Assembly (NCBI GenBank): GCA_946535435.1
Contig: CAMNDM010000001.1
Span: forward strand, 124,001 to 188,000
Length of the DNA: 64,000 nt
From: Physcocola sp002396385
GTDB lineage: Bacteria > Bacteroidota > Bacteroidia > Bacteroidales > Paludibacteraceae
Direction: 5' to 3'
The position numbers were made by a program, and so were the translations under genes. The notes beneath the pieces are model-generated. The model saw only the letters and a list, made by a program, of their open reading frames with translations. It was not told the origin of the DNA and ran no database searches. Within the stretch, counting starts at the first letter, position 1. The number at the start of each line of letters is the position of its first letter. Positions 61,272 to 64,000 of this stretch are shown here, piece by piece.

Positions 61272-61889
61272 ATGAGAAAATTCACAAAACAAGTTCTAAG
61301 ACCAGTAATAGTATGTATTGCCATCATAGGAATAGCAACCGCATCGGTGCATGCGATAAAAAGGTATAACGAATCGGGCATTATTCAAGCGAAAGTCCGT
61401 CCTGCGAAATGGGCAGTCCCCATGACTATAGCTGGTGTTCCAAACCTCAACAAAGTAACAGACCACCTATACCGCAGTGCACAGCCGACAGCAGAAGGAA
61501 TGAAGAATCTCACAAAACTCGGAATAAAGACCATCGTCAATCTACGCGACAACCATTCCGATTCGGACGAGATTGGCGACTTACCTTTGAACACCAGGCG
61601 CATTGGAATATTCGCTGGGAACATGAAGGACGAGTATGTCGAGGAGTTTCTCGCAATTGTAGACGACCCTGAAGCCGTTCCCGTCTTGGTGCACTGCCAG
61701 CACGGGGCAGACCGCACTGGCACTATGTGCGCCATGTACCGCATATTACGCCAGGGATGGACACCAGACGAGGCAATCGACGAATTAAAGAACGGGGGCT
61801 ACGGCTACCACTCTATTTGGACAAACATTCCCAATTTTATACAGAATGCAGCCAAACGACTGGGCAACAAAGAAGAACTACAGCCGTAA
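61272..61889 (+). CDS. Dual-specificity/tyrosine phosphatase-like protein
   Basis: 205 residues with an N-terminal hydrophobic segment (about 9-28) that may be a signal anchor. The active site is CX5R: C142 in LVHCQHGADRTGTM, R148; the general acid loop is around DEIGDLP. LYRSAQPTAEGMKNLTKLGIKTIVNLRD is the usual start of this bacterial DSP family (also related to inositol-phosphate phosphatases). Substrate unknown; likely extracytoplasmic. Confidence 0.85.
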   Translation: MRKFTKQVLRPVIVCIAIIGIATASVHAIKRYNESGIIQAKVRPAKWAVPMTIAGVPNLNKVTDHLYRSAQPTAEGMKNLTKLGIKTIVNLRDNHSDSDEIGDLPLNTRRIGIFAGNMKDEYVEEFLAIVDDPEAVPVLVHCQHGADRTGTMCAMYRILRQGWTPDEAIDELKNGGYGYHSIWTNIPNFIQNAAKRLGNKEELQP

Positions 61890-61961
61890 ACAGCAACGTG
61901 TTTGGAGTGTTCCGTCAAACGTCCTGTTAGGCACAAGGTACAGACGGAAAATAAAAATGCT

Positions 61962-61969
61962 TATCTTTG
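61962..61969 (+). promoter_or_regulatory. -7 box TATCTTTG with inverted repeat, before the helicase
   Basis: Exact TAnnTTTG. TTATCTT (61961-61967) pairs with AAGATAA (61974-61980) over it, a possible operator. Transcription would begin near 61975, so the leader before ATG 61982 is very short. Confidence 0.45.
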
Positions 61970-61981
61970 TTATAAGATAAA

Positions 61982-64000
61982 ATGAAACGAATGGAAAATA
62001 GCGATAAAGGAACCTTTTCGGTTGTCATCAGCCAACGCCAACAATCATTTCCCAACATGCAAGCGTGTTGGATAAAGAGCGACGGAACATTTGAAAGATG
62101 TTCAGAAGAAGACTGCCAGACCGGACTACAGCTCGAAATACAAACGTGCTGCCAGGAAAGCGAAGACGGGGTCTTGCTGAGGAAGTTCTCGCGTAATTCG
62201 TCCTCCATCACCAGCCTGTTAGAAACGACAGCCGCAAACAAACAGCTTTATAAACTATTTTGGGCCTATTTAGGCAAACGCTACACCCGGGTGGCCGAAC
62301 TGCTCCAAAGCAACGTTATTCCAGTCTATTTAAGGAAGTCCAACGAACAGAAACTGCTTCCCGTACACCAACTGCAAGTATGTCCAACCCCTGTTGAGTC
62401 AGTCTACCACTTCGGACTTACCGATGAAGGTATAACCTACCGCTTTGAGCTGTCGGACAACAGAAAAAAAATCTCTCCTCACGACTATAAATACTTCCTT
62501 GCCCTTACTCCGCAGCCCTGTGTGTTCGTATTGGAGAAGACCTTGTTCTTGAGTGAAAGAACCAGCAGCAAGGCGCTGGAAGTTATGACAAAGAAAGGCC
62601 AAATCTGTATACCTTCCGACAAAACAGACCTTTATATGAATACCTTCGTAAAGAAGGTTTTGGAAACAGAAGACGCCAATTGCAAAGGATTCACAGTAAA
62701 CACTTACTACTCCGAATTGAAAGCCAAGTTGACAACAACGGCCGATGTCTTCGGGAATAAGGCTTTGAGCCTGACTTTTTGCTACGGCAGCCTCACGTTC
62801 ACTTCTTATAGTCAGAAGGCTCACATGGTTGAGCTAAGAAACGAAAACGGCCAATATGTATTCGACGTTTTCAAGCGGGATTTCAAGCGGGAGAAGGAAC
62901 TGACAGACCTACTCGGCAAGCACAACGTGACTAGCAACGCCAACTACCTCTATTTAAACGACAACAACAAGACTCTAGAAGATTTGCTGAGCGCTCCTGA
63001 AATTGTACAAAACTTTGAAATAGATAACGAGTACCTCCTGCATTTCGATTTTGAGGAGAAAATCGACTGGTTCGATGTGAAGATAGTTGTAGAAGTTCAA
63101 GGGTTCAAGATACCTTTTCACAAATTCCGCAACCACATAAAGAACAGACACTCAACCTTTATATTACCCGACGGCAGCCGTTTCCACATTCCAGAAGAAT
63201 GGTTCTCACTCTACAGCGACTTGTTCAACAAGGCAGAAGACCACGGTGACACGATGAAACTATCGAAACGATATGCCGGACTTATAGCCGACCAATGCTC
63301 TGAAGCGCGCAACTATATAATGCAGATGGAGAAAGTGGACACTAAAACGTCCGACAGGATAAAGGCCAAGCTGAGACCCTATCAGGAAAAAGGCTTTAAC
63401 TTCCTGCTCCACCTATACCAACAAGGCTACGGCGGATGCCTTGCCGACGACATGGGTTTGGGAAAGACTCTGCAAGTCATCGCCTTTTTCGTGCACCTGT
63501 ACAGCAACGGGCAAAGGCCCCAAACTACGAACAGCACACCCTCCACATGGCAATACAGCAGCAAAGAACCCACATTGTTCGACCAGGTGCTGGATGCCGA
63601 GCCACAACCGGCAGCGACCCCGGCACAAGAGAAGAAACCCGCCTCAATTGTAGTGGTGCCAACCACCGTGCTGTTTAACTGGGAGAACGAACTGCAGAAG
63701 TTCGCTCCCTTTCTGCGCTATACGAAATTCTACGGAAACAAACGCATCGGGAATATCAACGAACACACGTTCAACAACTACCATCTGGTACTAACCACCT
63801 ATTCAATGTTGACGCGCGACGCCGATATACTGTGCAATTATCCGTTTGAATGCGCAGTACTCGACGAAAGCCACTATATAAAGAATCCGCAGTCGCAAAG
63901 CTACAAGTCGGCAATCCGCCTCCAAGCAAAAAACCGTTTTGTTCTGACCGGCACCCCAGTAGAAAACTCACTAAGCGACCTTTGGTCCCAAATGAGTTTC
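61982..64000 (+). CDS. SNF2-family helicase, 3' end outside window
   Basis: 673 codons are visible and the frame is open at the window edge; a second in-frame ATG lies at 61991. The first ~450 residues are an uncharacterised N-terminal region with no zinc finger I can see. The SNF2 ATPase begins at about 460 (KLRPYQEKGFNFL), with motif I ADDMGLGKTLQ and K495, motif Ia SIVVVPTTVLFNWENEL, motif II VLDESHYIKN (DESH) and motif III LTGTPVEN. There is a low-complexity insert at about 510-550. Such proteins move along DNA or displace proteins from it; bacterial ones include the RapA branch. The helicase C domain must lie beyond the window. Confidence 0.9.
   Translation, partial: MKRMENSDKGTFSVVISQRQQSFPNMQACWIKSDGTFERCSEEDCQTGLQLEIQTCCQESEDGVLLRKFSRNSSSITSLLETTAANKQLYKLFWAYLGKRYTRVAELLQSNVIPVYLRKSNEQKLLPVHQLQVCPTPVESVYHFGLTDEGITYRFELSDNRKKISPHDYKYFLALTPQPCVFVLEKTLFLSERTSSKALEVMTKKGQICIPSDKTDLYMNTFVKKVLETEDANCKGFTVNTYYSELKAKLTTTADVFGNKALSLTFCYGSLTFTSYSQKAHMVELRNENGQYVFDVFKRDFKREKELTDLLGKHNVTSNANYLYLNDNNKTLEDLLSAPEIVQNFEIDNEYLLHFDFEEKIDWFDVKIVVEVQGFKIPFHKFRNHIKNRHSTFILPDGSRFHIPEEWFSLYSDLFNKAEDHGDTMKLSKRYAGLIADQCSEARNYIMQMEKVDTKTSDRIKAKLRPYQEKGFNFLLHLYQQGYGGCLADDMGLGKTLQVIAFFVHLYSNGQRPQTTNSTPSTWQYSSKEPTLFDQVLDAEPQPAATPAQEKKPASIVVVPTTVLFNWENELQKFAPFLRYTKFYGNKRIGNINEHTFNNYHLVLTTYSMLTRDADILCNYPFECAVLDESHYIKNPQSQSYKSAIRLQAKNRFVLTGTPVENSLSDLWSQMSF

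Overview
The window reads as one chromosomal stretch of a Bacteroidales bacterium, probably Prevotella-like and from a gut or rumen. Evidence is a hybrid two-component regulator of the polysaccharide-utilisation type, an RprX/RprY-like pair, a DUF2723 glycosyltransferase, lipoproteins, secreted proteins with type IX-like C-termini, and many -7 boxes of the Bacteroidetes form TAnnTTTG. The genus is inference; no rRNA is present. Both ends cut a gene: the hybrid regulator at the left and an SNF2-type helicase at the right.

Layout. 1-7.2 kb: hybrid regulator, a Fib_succ_major-type secreted protein, a SprT-like protein, an LEA-like lipoprotein and a BASS transporter. 7.2-16 kb: tRNA-Trp (anticodon CCA) among three terminators, a large secreted LRR plus M60 metalloprotease, a ~107-nt fold-back element, then ilvE, aroQ, pyk and ribF. 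15.9-16.7 kb: a REP-associated transposase whose reading frame contains a perfect 28-bp palindrome and a 15-bp tandem repeat. 16.9-23.5 kb: a CPA2 antiporter, a NodB deacetylase and DUF2723.

23.5-38 kb is the accessory region. It starts with a perfect 44-bp palindrome against a truncated, frameshifted ATPase. Next come two probable periplasmic immunity-type proteins (Tai4-like and a Sel1 lipoprotein), an AbiEi/AbiEii type IV toxin-antitoxin pair whose promoter lies inside a 36-bp inverted repeat, a DUF2974 hydrolase coupled to a 42-codon ORF, two proteins of unknown function, and an AT-rich five-gene operon. That operon encodes three different dynamin-like GTPases, a membrane-anchored coiled-coil protein and a small DUF6140-like protein. 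It is the best candidate here for an undescribed system (membrane remodelling or phage defence).

38-64 kb returns to core-like and plant-polymer genes: PAP2 phosphatase, DUF819, CAP-domain protein, an expansin with a sorting-type tail, a CDF exporter, an amidohydrolase-ABM fusion, a repeat surface protein broken by one in-frame TGA, and a pectate lyase plus pectin methylesterase fusion. After these come rprX-rprY, a TPR / plugless TonB-receptor-like / DnaJ operon, mntP, a small lipoprotein, a CX5R phosphatase and the SNF2 helicase. Expansin, pectate lyase and pectinesterase together suggest a bacterium that meets plant cell wall.
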